A stretch of 64,000 bases of DNA, from NCBI RefSeq assembly GCF_017495225.1, contig NZ_JAFEIG010000007.1, forward strand, positions 62,001-126,000, in the 5' to 3' direction. A program made the position numbers and the translations under genes. This DNA comes from Daejeonella sp. Lineage in GTDB: Bacteria; Bacteroidota; Bacteroidia; Sphingobacteriales; Sphingobacteriaceae. This document shows positions 1 to 10,800 of the stretch, piece by piece (within the stretch, counting starts at the first letter, position 1; every line of letters begins with the position of its first letter). Below the pieces are notes generated by a model, which ran no database searches, was not told where the DNA came from, and saw only the letters and a program-made list of their open reading frames with translations.

Positions 1-472
1 CAAATGCAGCAAAATAACCAATAAGTGGTGGAAAAGCCCCTGGAAAAGCTCCTATAAAAACAGCAATTGGAGATTTTCTCTTCATTGGTGTATACACGAA
101 AGCATACAAAAAGATAGAGAATACGGCCAATAAACTAGTTGGGAAGTTAAGTTTCACTAAAAGCATTGTACCAGCAATTCCCATAAATAAACTAAGAACT
201 AAAGCTTGTCCAGTAGTCATATTTCCAGAAGGAATAGGGCGATCCATCGTACGCTTCATTAATTTATCAAGATCCTTCTCAATAATTTCATTAAAACCAT
301 TAGCAGCACCTGTAACTAAAAAACCACCAATAGTAAGAATTAGCCAATTAAACCAGTTTATTTCCCCTTGAAATTTGCTCCCCATTAGAAAACAAATTGA
401 AGCAGAAAATACAACTGTTAGCGTTAGCCTTAATTTAATAAGCTTATTGAAATCGGATATGAATTTCCTCAC
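1..472 (-). CDS. ctaB: Protoheme IX farnesyltransferase, C-terminal end cut by window edge
   Basis: This UbiA-family membrane prenyltransferase adds a farnesyl group to heme b to make heme O, the precursor of heme A needed by the neighbouring aa3 oxidase. Reading leftward from a GTG at 472 gives a protein that begins MRKFISDFNKLIKLRLTLTV. It contains the family signature with the Asp-rich prenyl-diphosphate site (NGFNEIIEKDLDKLMKRTMD, then RPIPSG), followed by hydrophobic helices. The frame is open to base 1, so the C-terminal part lies outside the window. GTG is chosen because an in-frame TAA lies just upstream and no ATG precedes the conserved region. It is transcribed in the same direction as ctaCD, but a hairpin terminator and about 270 bp separate them, so it may have its own promoter. 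Confidence 0.9.
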   Translation of the reverse strand, partial: MRKFISDFNKLIKLRLTLTVVFSASICFLMGSKFQGEINWFNWLILTIGGFLVTGAANGFNEIIEKDLDKLMKRTMDRPIPSGNMTTGQALVLSLFMGIAGTMLLVKLNFPTSLLAVFSIFLYAFVYTPMKRKSPIAVFIGAFPGAFPPLIGYFAAF

Positions 473-694
473 TATGTTTTCTATTTCACAAATTTATACC
501 TGATTATAACATAATAATTATTGTTTTCAGGCGAGTTCAAAAGTACAAAGGAAATATCTTTAAATCAGTATCTCCAAGGATATATCATTTAAACCTTAAA
601 ATAAATGATATTCAATTTACATTCTTAAAATATGCAGAAGACAAACATTTGAGAATAATATTTGATATCGCAAAACAAAAGGCTATTAAATAAA

Positions 695-718
695 CAGGCA
701 GTACGTTAATACTGCCTG
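695..718 (-). terminator. Hairpin terminator after ctaD
   Basis: A 9-bp perfect stem, CAGGCAGTA / TACTGCCTG, with a 6-nt loop lies about 22 bp beyond the ctaD stop. On the minus strand it is followed by TTTATTTAATAG, a mediocre U-tract. It probably ends the long act-cta transcript before ctaB. Confidence 0.65.
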
Positions 719-740
719 CTCTTTATTATTAGTTTTTAAA

Positions 741-2648
741 TTAAACTTCCTCAGTAGCCTTAGGGGTCTTTGCATTTTGCTTTTCCCACTCTTCTTGAAT
801 GCGTTCAGCTTCAGGATTATCCTCAAAATCGTGAGGAAGATTGGAGCTCATTGTTTCAGAGAAAGGTGTTGTTTGAGGAATAAAGTCTGTATCATGACCA
901 GGCTTGCTATAATCATATGGCCAACGGTAAACGGAAGGAATTTCTCCAGGCCAGTTACCATGTAAATGCTCAACAGGAGTTGTCCATTCTAAAGTAGTTG
1001 ACTGCCAAGGATTTTGCTCAGCTTTCTTACCATAGAACATAGAATAGAAGAAGTTCCATAAGAAAGCTACTTGAGCTAAAGCTGAAATAATGGCTGCCCA
1101 AGTAATAAATACGTTAACAGTTAACCATTCTTGCATGAATGCAAATTCAGTGAAAGCGTAGTAACGACGAGGAACGCCATCAATACCCATAAAGTGCATT
1201 GGAAAGAATACTAAATATGCACAAATAAAAGTTACCCAAAAGTGTAAATAACCTAAACGAGCATCCATCATTCTACCGAACATTTTAGGATACCAGTGAT
1301 AAACACCACAAAGCATACCAAAAATAGCTGCAGAACCCATTACAAGGTGGAAGTGAGCAACAACAAAATAAGTATCGTGTAAGTTGATGTCTAATGCTGC
1401 ATTACCTAGGAAGATACCAGTTAAACCACCAGAGATAAAGAATGAAACTAAACCGATTGCAAAAAGCATTGCAGGAGTAAATCTTAAGTTACCTCTCCAG
1501 ATAGTAGCTAAATAATTGAAAGTTTTTACCGCAGATGGAACCGCAATGATCAATGTTGTAATCATAAAAACCCCACCTAGGAATGGATTCATTCCGGTAA
1601 CAAACATGTGGTGTCCCCATACAATAAATGAAAGAACTGTAATACCAATTAAAGAATAAACCATGGCATGATATCCAAAAATTGGCTTTCTTGAATTAGT
1701 AGCAATAACTTCAGAAGTGATACCTAAAGCAGGCATAATTACGATGTAAACTTCTGGGTGACCAAGGAACCAGAATAAGTGTTGCCACAATACAGGGCTA
1801 CCACCTTGATTTGGAAGCACTTGACCAGCAACTACGATATCAGAAAGATAGAAACTAGTCCCGAAACTACGATCAAAAATTAAGAGTACAACTGCCGAAA
1901 CTAGAACAGGGAATGATAATACACCAACAATTGCAGTTAAAAAGAATGCCCAAATTGTTAATGGCATTTTCCACATATCCATACCTTTAGTACGCATATT
2001 TAAAATAGTAGATATGTAATTCAATGCTCCAATTAATGAAGAAGCAACGAACGCAACCATACTAATTAACCACAAGGTCATACCTGTACCTGAACCACTA
2101 ATAGCTTTAGGCAAAGCGGATAATGGTGGATAAACTGTCCAACCAGAACTCGCTGGACCACTTTCAACGAAGAAAGATCCCATCATAACCACACAGGCTG
2201 TAAAAAACAACCAATATGATAACATATTTAAGAAGGGAGAAGCCATATCACGAGCTCCTAATTGCAATGGTATCAATAGATTACTAAATGTACCACTTAA
2301 TCCAGCGGTTAACACGAAAAATACCATCATTGTACCATGAATGGTAACAATAGCAAGGTAAAAATCAGGCTTTATTCGACCACCTTCAGCCCATTTCTCG
2401 CCAAGGAAAGTCTCCAATAATGGAAAACTCTTATCAGGCCAAGCTAATTGAAGTCTGAACAATATAGATAATAACATTGCAATGACAGCCATAACTACTC
2501 CAGTAATAAGGAATTGTTTAGCAATCATTTTATGATCTTGACTAAAGATATATTTCGTTAGAAATGTTTCTTTATGATGCCCATGATCGTGTCCGTGATT
2601 ATCATGTTGATGAAGAACAGCGGAATCGTGTGTTGCAGTGCTTGCCAT
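741..2648 (-). CDS. ctaD: Cytochrome c oxidase subunit I (aa3-type)
   Basis: Catalytic subunit of the proton-pumping heme-copper oxidase in the inner membrane; it reduces O2 to water. All key residues are visible: His104 (HGTMM) and His434 as low-spin heme ligands, His432 (HDTYFVVAHFH) for the high-spin heme, and His297 with Tyr301 (GHPEVY) plus His346-His347 (WGHH) for CuB and the His-Tyr crosslink. About 12 hydrophobic helices are seen. At 635 aa it is longer than a minimal subunit I because of a cytoplasmic C-terminal tail. The first 25 residues are unusually His-rich (HQHDNHGHDHGHHK), possibly a metal-binding tail. It lies 2 bp downstream of ctaC and is clearly co-transcribed. Confidence 0.97.
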   Translation of the reverse strand: MASTATHDSAVLHQHDNHGHDHGHHKETFLTKYIFSQDHKMIAKQFLITGVVMAVIAMLLSILFRLQLAWPDKSFPLLETFLGEKWAEGGRIKPDFYLAIVTIHGTMMVFFVLTAGLSGTFSNLLIPLQLGARDMASPFLNMLSYWLFFTACVVMMGSFFVESGPASSGWTVYPPLSALPKAISGSGTGMTLWLISMVAFVASSLIGALNYISTILNMRTKGMDMWKMPLTIWAFFLTAIVGVLSFPVLVSAVVLLIFDRSFGTSFYLSDIVVAGQVLPNQGGSPVLWQHLFWFLGHPEVYIVIMPALGITSEVIATNSRKPIFGYHAMVYSLIGITVLSFIVWGHHMFVTGMNPFLGGVFMITTLIIAVPSAVKTFNYLATIWRGNLRFTPAMLFAIGLVSFFISGGLTGIFLGNAALDINLHDTYFVVAHFHLVMGSAAIFGMLCGVYHWYPKMFGRMMDARLGYLHFWVTFICAYLVFFPMHFMGIDGVPRRYYAFTEFAFMQEWLTVNVFITWAAIISALAQVAFLWNFFYSMFYGKKAEQNPWQSTTLEWTTPVEHLHGNWPGEIPSVYRWPYDYSKPGHDTDFIPQTTPFSETMSSNLPHDFEDNPEAERIQEEWEKQNAKTPKATEEV

Positions 2649-2650
2649 AA

Positions 2651-3979
2651 TTAGTTTATAATAGTATTAGTATTTAAAGCAATTTTATTGTTTTCATCAG
2701 CTGATTTTTCGTTTACCAACTGAAGTTCTTTTTTAACGTCATCATTGTAATAAAGTGACTGTTTAGCAATCCAAGTAGCATATTCTGCCTCAGTAACAAC
2801 AGTAACTTTCGCTTGCATATTATAGTGACCAGCACCACAAATTTTAGCACAAAGAAGAACATAATCATACTTAGGATCATTCCTTTTCTCTCTCATTTCT
2901 GCAGTAGTCAAACGTGGAGTAAATTGGAAATAAGTCGGCATACCCGGAACAGCATTCATTTGAACTCGGAAATCAGGTAAGTAAAAGCTGTGTAGAACAT
3001 CTTTAGAACCTATTGTAAAACGAACAGGCTTTCCAACAGGAATCACAATCTCACTAGTAAGTTTATCATCCCAACTCTTTTGATCCTTAAAGTCGATACC
3101 TAAACCATTAGTAGGAGTAGTTAATTTATAGTTACGTCTACCAATTTCATTATCAGCACCAGCATATCTTAGTGACCATTTAAATTGTTCACCAACTACT
3201 TCAATATTAGTAGCCAACTTTTGATCTTCAGGAGAAACATTAGTAATTCCTCTCCAAGTAAAGAATCCTAATAAAACAAGCACAGTAAGAACAATTGCAG
3301 GTACTATAGTCCAGATTCTTTCAAGTGAGTTGTTATGTGGAAAGAAGTATGCCTTTCTATTTTCAGAACCTCTGTATTTAAATGAGAAACCGAATAGAGC
3401 AATATGCGTTAGAACCAAAACGATAGTTGTTAAAATCGTGGTGATTTTGAACATGAAGTCGATATCTAATCCATGTACCGACGCAGACTCATGAATACTC
3501 ATAGGACCTTGTACGGAATAAGACCAGTAAACACCATAGAGTCCTAAGATTAAGAATATCCCTAACAGAACACCATGAATTCTCTTGTTATCTATCTTAG
3601 ATTCATGCCCTTGCATTGCACGACTTATCTCATAAACTTTCAAGATTTTTCCAATGATTGCAACAAAAATGCACACAAGGAGAAACATAAGTAAATAGTA
3701 AGAGCCTGAACGATAAGCCTCTGAATAGTCCTTAGTTTCAACAAGTGGCTGCATATTTTTATAGCGTGCAACTGTATCTACCGCAGTACTAATTAATGGT
3801 AAAGATGAAGGCGACATTGTAGACACTGCAGATTTAGCTGCGGTATCAATGGCCGCTGTTGTTGAACTAACCGTAGAATCTTGCACCTGGGCAAACACAG
3901 AATTACCCATTACAGTAAAGATGCTTGCTATTAACAATGCAGCTACAGCTCTGATATTAAAAATTTCTCTTAACCTCAT
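2651..3979 (-). CDS. ctaC: Cytochrome c oxidase subunit II with CuA site
   Basis: Subunit II accepts electrons into the binuclear CuA centre and passes them to subunit I. The CuA motif is CAKICGAGHYNM: Cys377, Cys381, His385 and Met388, with the other His in DVLHSF upstream. The usual Glu between the two Cys is replaced by Lys, but that residue binds through its backbone carbonyl, so function is probably kept. After a signal peptide (about residues 1-30, ending VFAQ) there are four hydrophobic segments rather than the usual two; the first two (near 92-116 and 136-156) form an N-terminal extension. No CxxCH is present, so this is an aa3 and not a caa3 enzyme. It starts 39 bp after actF and ends 2 bp before ctaD. 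Confidence 0.96.
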   Translation of the reverse strand: MRLREIFNIRAVAALLIASIFTVMGNSVFAQVQDSTVSSTTAAIDTAAKSAVSTMSPSSLPLISTAVDTVARYKNMQPLVETKDYSEAYRSGSYYLLMFLLVCIFVAIIGKILKVYEISRAMQGHESKIDNKRIHGVLLGIFLILGLYGVYWSYSVQGPMSIHESASVHGLDIDFMFKITTILTTIVLVLTHIALFGFSFKYRGSENRKAYFFPHNNSLERIWTIVPAIVLTVLVLLGFFTWRGITNVSPEDQKLATNIEVVGEQFKWSLRYAGADNEIGRRNYKLTTPTNGLGIDFKDQKSWDDKLTSEIVIPVGKPVRFTIGSKDVLHSFYLPDFRVQMNAVPGMPTYFQFTPRLTTAEMREKRNDPKYDYVLLCAKICGAGHYNMQAKVTVVTEAEYATWIAKQSLYYNDDVKKELQLVNEKSADENNKIALNTNTIIN

Positions 3980-4018
3980 TTTATTCGTCGTATTTTCTTT
4001 TGCTATTAAGAATATTTA

Positions 4019-5239
4019 TTAAATCTGGTGATTAATACTTTCCTCTAAGAAAGGATGATTTTTTGCCACCAAAGATCTTTTGCTTATTTGGTTTAGAGTA
4101 AAGAATGAAAACAATCCTACAAAACCAATTGCAATACCAATTTCAATTATCCCAAACCCTCTATGTGATTCCACTGTTCCTGGCATAATCATCATATAAT
4201 AATCTAACCAGTGGCCAGCTAATAAAATGATACAAACGTACATCAGTCTATTCATCTGACGCTTAGAATCTCTAGCCATTAAAACCAATAATGGAGCAAG
4301 GAAATTAATTATAATATTTAACCAGAACCATGGAAGATATTCAGGCTCCCAACGCTTGTAAAAATAAACAGTTTCCTCTGGTATGTTTGCATAGTAAATT
4401 AACAAAAATTGAGAAAACCACACATAGGTCCAGAAAATAGAGAAAGCAAAAATAAATTTACCTAAATCATGTAAATGGTTCTCATTAACCCAAGTTAAAT
4501 AACCGGATTTCTTCATGAGGATAACAATTAATGTAATCACACATAAACCACTAACCCACATAGCAGCAAAGTTATACCAACCAAACATAGTTGAAAACCA
4601 ATGTGCCTCCAACGACATGATCGTATCAAAAGCCCAAAGTGGAGTAGTAAATCCGAAAATAATTAAGAAAATTGCTGACCATTTAAAGTTTTTATCATAA
4701 AATACCAGTCCTCCATCTGCCTCTTCACGTTCAGCGTATTTAGCAAAAAGCCAAGCAAAAAAGCTATAAGCCCCTAAAAACAGAACTAACCTTGTTAAAA
4801 AGAATGGTACGTTAAGGTAACCTGCTTTCCCAGCAATAAGCTTATCATAATTTGGACTATTAGGATCAGTTAATCCCTCACCATTCCAGTGATGATATAA
4901 ATTATGTGTTAAAAGACCTGAAGCTGAAACAATTATTAGAATAAGAGCTGCAATAGGCAAAACTCTAGACATAGCTTGAGGTATTCTGATCAAACCTGTA
5001 GCCCATCCTGCCTGTGCAACATATTGTAAGGCAATGAAAAATAGACCTGCTGCGCAAACACAAGTAAAATAATAAGCCATTAAAAGCAAGTTAGCGAAAG
5101 TACGCTCCTGCTGTCCTGTAACGAAACCAAAGGCAGTGGCAAGAATTCCAACCACTATTGCTATTAAGGTCCAGGTTTTTAATTTTCCGGAGAATGTAAA
5201 TTGTTCCGCGAAATTATGAGTATGATTATGATTTCCCAT
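4019..5239 (-). CDS. actF: Alternative Complex III subunit ActF
   Basis: Integral membrane subunit of ACIII, the quinol:cytochrome c oxidoreductase that replaces bc1 in many Bacteroidota. The 406-aa protein is almost entirely hydrophobic, with about ten predicted helices, and resembles a reduced NrfD-like/ActC fold. Phrases such as WAFDTIMSLEAHWFSTMFGW and WFSQFLLIYYANIPEETVYF are typical of the ActF quinone-binding subunit. The N-terminus is His-rich (MGNHNHTHNF). It follows actE by 17 bp and precedes ctaC by 39 bp. Assignment rests on sequence character and on its fixed position in the act cluster. Confidence 0.93.
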   Translation of the reverse strand: MGNHNHTHNFAEQFTFSGKLKTWTLIAIVVGILATAFGFVTGQQERTFANLLLMAYYFTCVCAAGLFFIALQYVAQAGWATGLIRIPQAMSRVLPIAALILIIVSASGLLTHNLYHHWNGEGLTDPNSPNYDKLIAGKAGYLNVPFFLTRLVLFLGAYSFFAWLFAKYAEREEADGGLVFYDKNFKWSAIFLIIFGFTTPLWAFDTIMSLEAHWFSTMFGWYNFAAMWVSGLCVITLIVILMKKSGYLTWVNENHLHDLGKFIFAFSIFWTYVWFSQFLLIYYANIPEETVYFYKRWEPEYLPWFWLNIIINFLAPLLVLMARDSKRQMNRLMYVCIILLAGHWLDYYMMIMPGTVESHRGFGIIEIGIAIGFVGLFSFFTLNQISKRSLVAKNHPFLEESINHQI

Positions 5240-5256
5240 CTGGTTTTAGCAATTGA

Positions 5257-5841
5257 CTATTGTAATTTTTGTAATTCATGAACGTACATAACAACTTTCC
5301 ACCTTTGCTCAGGGGTTAATTGCGATTTGTGTGAACCCATTAAGTTCACACCATGTGTAATTGTATGATAGATTTTACCATCTGTTAAATCTATCATGGC
5401 CCCTCCTCTAGAAGAATTTCCTGTCCCATATGAAGGTGGAGCAGGGAATTTACCTAATTTTACAATCGAGCCATCACCCTTACCTTCTAAACCATGGCAT
5501 TGAGAGCACATATTTAGGTAAAGAGTTTTACCTTCTTCCAATGTTGGAATAGTTACAGGTAAAGGATTGCTTAAAGACTTACCTGCAGACTCATAACCTT
5601 CAATAGTATTTGGATATACATCGTTTTTATCGAAGCCAACTGGCGTAGTACCAGCAGGAGGTGTTTGCGCGGTTTTTCCGTCTTTAAAATTCTTATTAGG
5701 CTGATCAGGATTGTAAGCAATCGGATCATACATATTACGTGCAAATTCTAGTCCTGTACTTCTATTATCCGAACAAGACGTCATAACTGAAGCAGCAGCT
5801 ACAGTTAAGAAAGCGGTACAAATTATTAGGAGCTTATTCAT
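5257..5841 (-). CDS. actE: Alternative Complex III monoheme cytochrome c lipoprotein ActE
   Basis: A periplasmic, lipid-anchored c-type cytochrome subunit of ACIII, 194 aa. It has a lipoprotein signal MNKLLIICTAFLTVAAAS followed by the lipobox VMTSC, one heme motif CSQCHG, and a distal Met in NLMGS that is a candidate axial ligand. I start it at 5841 rather than at the upstream in-frame ATGs (5850, 5883) because the signal peptide then begins with MNKLL and the overlap with actD is only 8 bp (5834-5841). That overlap suggests translational coupling. Confidence 0.93.
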   Translation of the reverse strand: MNKLLIICTAFLTVAAASVMTSCSDNRSTGLEFARNMYDPIAYNPDQPNKNFKDGKTAQTPPAGTTPVGFDKNDVYPNTIEGYESAGKSLSNPLPVTIPTLEEGKTLYLNMCSQCHGLEGKGDGSIVKLGKFPAPPSYGTGNSSRGGAMIDLTDGKIYHTITHGVNLMGSHKSQLTPEQRWKVVMYVHELQKLQ

Positions 5842-6370
5842 AACTAACATATTTCCTTTCGTTGTGCTTAACTTCAACAGCACCAGCTTCTTTTAAAATG
5901 TTATCAATTTTATCGTGTTCAGCATTGTCTTTTGCGTCAATTGCGATAACAAATCTATCGTTTGTAGCGCGTAGATCCATCACTCTTGGCGCACGACCCG
6001 GTGCTAAGTGATTAACAAAAAAATATGTCCCAACCATACCAAATGCAGAAAACAAGACTGTTAATTCAAACATAATTGGCACAAAATCTGGAAAAGCAAA
6101 ATTTGGCTTACCACCGATATTCATTGGCCAATCAATAACTAACATATAGGTAATCATGGTAATAGCAGTGATTGTTCCTGTTAAACCGAAACAAAAAGCT
6201 ACTTTACCCAAACGTGAACGTTTAATTCCAAGCTTGTCCTCAATACCGTGAATAGGCATAGGGGTATACACATCATAGATGCTTACCTTATTCTCCTGAA
6301 GCTTACCTATTCCATGCATCAGATCATCCGGATCTTCAAAATGACCTAAAATATATTTTATATTACTCAT
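5834..6370 (-). CDS. actD: Alternative Complex III subunit ActD
   Basis: A 178-aa membrane subunit of ACIII (DUF3341 type). It begins with a soluble domain that includes YDVYTPMPIHGIEDKLGIKR, a family-typical phrase, followed by two membrane helices (about residues 58-80 and 98-120) and a soluble C-terminal tail. The protein carries no cofactor motif and is thought to hold the membrane arm together. It overlaps actE by 8 bp at its 3' end and follows actC by 13 bp. Confidence 0.93.
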   Translation of the reverse strand: MSNIKYILGHFEDPDDLMHGIGKLQENKVSIYDVYTPMPIHGIEDKLGIKRSRLGKVAFCFGLTGTITAITMITYMLVIDWPMNIGGKPNFAFPDFVPIMFELTVLFSAFGMVGTYFFVNHLAPGRAPRVMDLRATNDRFVIAIDAKDNAEHDKIDNILKEAGAVEVKHNERKYVSYE

Positions 6371-6383
6371 CTGTATATTTTTC

Positions 6384-7850
6384 TTATTGACCTACTCTTG
6401 GTGAAACACTATCATATTTCTCAAGAGATTCAAGATAATAATCTGCTTGACCTTTATCTACTGCCTTATCTGCAATTAACTTTTGTTTAGCCTGATCACT
6501 TGAGCTCTTAAGCAAAAGCTTAACTTCAGCCATAGCAATGGCTGGTAAAAATCTCAAGAATAATAGGAACAAGGTAAAGAACAAACCAATTGAACCAATG
6601 AAAATACCCACGTCAACCCAACTTGGATAAAACATCACCCAGCTTGACGGAAGATAATCACGGTGTAATGAGGTTACGATAATTACAAATCGCTCGAACC
6701 ACATACCAATATTTACTACAATTGATAATAACCATGATAGAGCAATGCTAGTACGGATTTTTTTGAACCAGAAAAGTTGTGGTGAGATTACGTTACAAGT
6801 CATCATTATCCAGTATGCCCAAGCATAAGGACCACTAACTCTGTTCAAAAATGCATACTGCTCATACTCAACGCCTGAATACCAAGCAATAAATAACTCC
6901 GTTAAATATGCAACACCCACTATAGAACCAGTAAGAATAATAATCTTATTCATTGATTCAATATGGAACATGGTAATATAATTTTCAAAGTTCATTACCT
7001 TACGAGTAACCAACAACAAGGTTTGAACCATTGCAAATCCAGAGAAAATCGCTCCAGCAACAAAGTATGGAGGGAAAATCGTGGTATGCCATCCCGGAAT
7101 TACCGAAGTTGCAAAGTCCATGGATACAATAGTGTGTACCGAAAGTACCAATGGCGTAGAAACACCAGCAAGAATCAATGATACCAATTCAAAACGCTGC
7201 CATGTTTTAACAGAACCGTTCCATCCAAAAGAAAGGATAGAATAAACACGACGGCGAGTACCAATTGCACGGTCGCGAATGGTAGCGATATCAGGCAATA
7301 AACCTGTGTACCAGAAAACCAATGAAACTGAGAAGTAGGTAGAAATCGCAAATACGTCCCATACCAATGGTGAATTGAAGTTTACCCATAATGATCCATA
7401 CTGATTTGGTAATGGAAGTGCCCAGTGGAATAACCAAGGACGACCCATGTGGGAAATAATATAAGATGCAGCGCAAATAACCGCAAAAATGGTCATAGCC
7501 TCTGCAGATCTATTAATGGAATTTCGCCAGTTTTGACGGAAAAGGAGTAGTACAGCAGAAATAAGTGTACCGGCGTGACCAATACCTACCCACCATACGA
7601 AACCTGTAATATCCCAGGCCCATCCTACAGTTTTATTTAATCCCCATTCTCCAATACCAAACCAAAAGGTCCAGCTAACGGAAAATATCCAAAGGCCTGC
7701 GCCCATAGCGGATACGATAAAGCCGATCCACCAGGCTTTATTTGGTTTGTTTTCTACGGGAACCAAAATATCTTCGGTGACCTTGGAATAGGTTATATTT
7801 TCACCGGTTACTAAGGGTTCTCTAAGTATAGACTCGTGATGAGATGACAT
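6384..7850 (-). CDS. actC: Alternative Complex III membrane subunit ActC (NrfD/PsrC-like)
   Basis: A 488-aa polytopic protein of the NrfD/polysulfide-reductase family with about ten helices. It forms the quinol-binding membrane arm of ACIII next to the Fe-S subunit ActB. Visible family phrases include TGFVWWVGIGHAGTLISA and the region SVHTIVSMDFATSVIPGWH. It lies 21 bp after actB and 13 bp before actD, inside the act operon. Confidence 0.95.
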   Translation of the reverse strand: MSSHHESILREPLVTGENITYSKVTEDILVPVENKPNKAWWIGFIVSAMGAGLWIFSVSWTFWFGIGEWGLNKTVGWAWDITGFVWWVGIGHAGTLISAVLLLFRQNWRNSINRSAEAMTIFAVICAASYIISHMGRPWLFHWALPLPNQYGSLWVNFNSPLVWDVFAISTYFSVSLVFWYTGLLPDIATIRDRAIGTRRRVYSILSFGWNGSVKTWQRFELVSLILAGVSTPLVLSVHTIVSMDFATSVIPGWHTTIFPPYFVAGAIFSGFAMVQTLLLVTRKVMNFENYITMFHIESMNKIIILTGSIVGVAYLTELFIAWYSGVEYEQYAFLNRVSGPYAWAYWIMMTCNVISPQLFWFKKIRTSIALSWLLSIVVNIGMWFERFVIIVTSLHRDYLPSSWVMFYPSWVDVGIFIGSIGLFFTLFLLFLRFLPAIAMAEVKLLLKSSSDQAKQKLIADKAVDKGQADYYLESLEKYDSVSPRVGQ

Positions 7851-7871
7851 ATCTTTATTGAATTTCTTGTA

Positions 7872-10800
7872 TTAAACCTCTACAGTATTTCTAACTTTTG
7901 TTTGATAACCAACGCCTGGTTTTACGTTGATTTCTTCAAGTACATAAAACGTACGCTCGCTCTTTAATGCTTTTGATACTTCAGACTCAGGATCATTACC
8001 ATCACCGAAGATAATTGCATTGGTAGGACAAGTCTGCTGACAAGCAACTTTAATATCGCCATCCTTAAGCTTACGCTTTTCTAACTTCGCATCAAGCTTA
8101 CCTGCTTGAATTCTTTGAACACACATTGAACATTTTTCCATTACACCTCGTGAACGAGTAGTAACATCTGGGTTTAACACTAATTGTGTAAACTCATTGT
8201 TCATGTAATTATCAAAACGAGAATCATTCCAGTAGTTAAACCAGTTGAAACGACGTACTTTATATGGACAGTTGTTTGCACAGTAACGAGTACCGATACA
8301 ACGGTTATAAGCCATTTGATTTAAGCCCTCTGAAGAGTGTACTGTAGCCAAAACCGGACAAACAGTCTCGCAAGGAGCGTGATCACAATGCTGACACATC
8401 ATTGGCTGATGTATAACGCTTACATTGTCAAGATTATCAAGCTCACTAATTTCCTCTTCTTTGGTAAGCTTATTTCCACCATCATTAATTGCATAATAAC
8501 GGTCGATACGGATCCAGTGCATTTCACGACGACGGCGAACCTCATCACGTCCTACAACAGGAATATTGTTTTCAGCATTACAAGCTACCACACAAGCACC
8601 ACAACCGGTACATGCATTTAAGTCGATTGCCATCACCCAATTGTGTCCAGGTGTTTCAAATTCATTCCACAAGTCATATTTATTAACATGAGCGTGTCCT
8701 GTGCCTGAAGTTGGATCTTTTAAGAAGTTTTTCAAAGTTGTTTCACGAACAACATTTCTTCCTTCAATAGTATGGTGAGTTTGTGTTTGAGCAAGTTCAT
8801 AAGTCCCAGATGCCTTGCTAATACTAGCAGAAACTGCCGTTTGCAAAGTTGCATTCACTAAACTTAAGAATGGATAGGCATTTTTACCAATATCCGAACC
8901 AGCTTTTCCAGCCTTAGTTCTTCCGTAACCCAATGCTACTGAAACCGTTCCACTTGCCTGACCAGGCTGAAGTAATACCGGTAGAGTGATAGTATATTTA
9001 TCTGTTTTAATCTCAACAAGATCTAACTCAGCAATGCCCAATTTTTCAGCGAATTTCGGGTTAATTGCAGCATAGTTATCCCAAGTTACTTTTGAAACTG
9101 GATCAGGTAACTCTTGTAACCATGGGTTATTCGCAGATTTACCGTCGCCAATAGCAACATTTTGATAAATATGAAGTTCAATTGCCTTATCTCCACCCTT
9201 AGCAAGATTATTGCTATTTGCAAGAATGGTTTGAACAACTGAATTTAAATCACGAGAGAATGAATAAGCACCAGCTGTTCTAGCTGGAAAGCTAACAGAA
9301 CCTTTCTGTAATAATTCTTTCCAAGTAGTTCCTGATTGTGCAAGAACTGTTCTAGCCCAGTTATTTTGGATATACTGATAATAATCAGTTACTGCATTAT
9401 CAGACCAAATCAATAATCCTTGTTCTGCATTACGTGAATTATAAACAGGATTGATAGTTGGCTGAACAATAGTGTAATAACCTTCTACAGGATTTGAATC
9501 ACCCCAAGATTCTAAATAATGATGATTTGGAGCAATTACTTGACATAATGAAGCTGTTTCATCTTTACGATCAGCAAAAGAAACACGAAGCTTAACTTTG
9601 CTTAAAGCATCTGTAAATGCCTTAGAATCATTGAATTCATAAGCTGGATTGCTATTCAAGAAGAATACTGCATCCACCTCACCACGATTCATTTCATTTA
9701 CAAATTCTACAAACTCAGCATCATTACCAGCATATTGATATGAAGGATTATCTAAATCAATAGTATTACCATAATTACCTAATAAGGCATTAATAGCATT
9801 TACTAAAATTTGAATAGAAACATCATTTGATCCACTCAAAACTAATGAAGAACCTTTTGCAGCTGATAATTCTTTTGCAGCTAAAGCAATCGCCTTTTCA
9901 GCATTCGGATTATTTGCCAATGGTTTAGAACCACTAACAGAACCACCCAGAGCAGCATATAGATTAAGAAGAGCAATTCCTTCTTCTGATGGCTTCAATG
10001 GAAGACGAGCGTCAGCATTTGAACCTGTTAAGCTCAATCCAGTTTCGAACTGAATGTGACGAGACATCTTTTTACCTTCTAAAGAGGCATTATTTCTTTT
10101 GGAAACGTACTGGCGACTAAACTCCAATGGAGAAATCCAAGTACCTAAGAAATCAGCTCCGAAACTTACAATCAGGTTAGCCTTATCAAAACGATATCTT
10201 GGAAGTACAGCTTTACCAAAGCTGTTTTCATTAGCCTTAATAATACCAGTATAAGAAACTGCATCAACTTGAACATGCTTTGTATTTGGATACTGAGAAG
10301 CAAAATCAGCGATTACAGCTTTAGTTGATGGACTATTAACAGTAGAAGAAACAATACGAATCTTTTTACCTGCATTTTTAGCCTTTAATAATTCTGCTTT
10401 TACAAAACTGTCAACCTTAGTCCAATCAGCATCAACATCATTCAAAACTGGGCCTTTAAGTTTAGAAGCATCATAAAGATCTAAGACAGAAGCCTGACCT
10501 TTTGCATCTAAACTACCCTGACTAAGGATACAGTTAGGATTTCCTTCAATTTTAATCGGACGACCTTCACGTGTTTTCACAAGAACGCTATGTCCATTAA
10601 AAGTAGAAGAATAGTAATTCGGGATACCCGGTACAACCTCTTCAGGCTTCACCAAATAAGGGATCGATTTATTAACAGGAACTTTCTGACATGCTGCCAA
10701 TGTTACCGCTCCTAAACCAAATCCTAGGGCCTTTAAAAAATCGCGTCGTGGGGCTACGGTACTTAAACCTGCCTCATTCAGAACTTCTTCCATTGGAAGC

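Noticed and set aside
8337-8686. Frames opposite actB
   Set aside because: Antisense shadows of a strongly conserved Fe-S gene.
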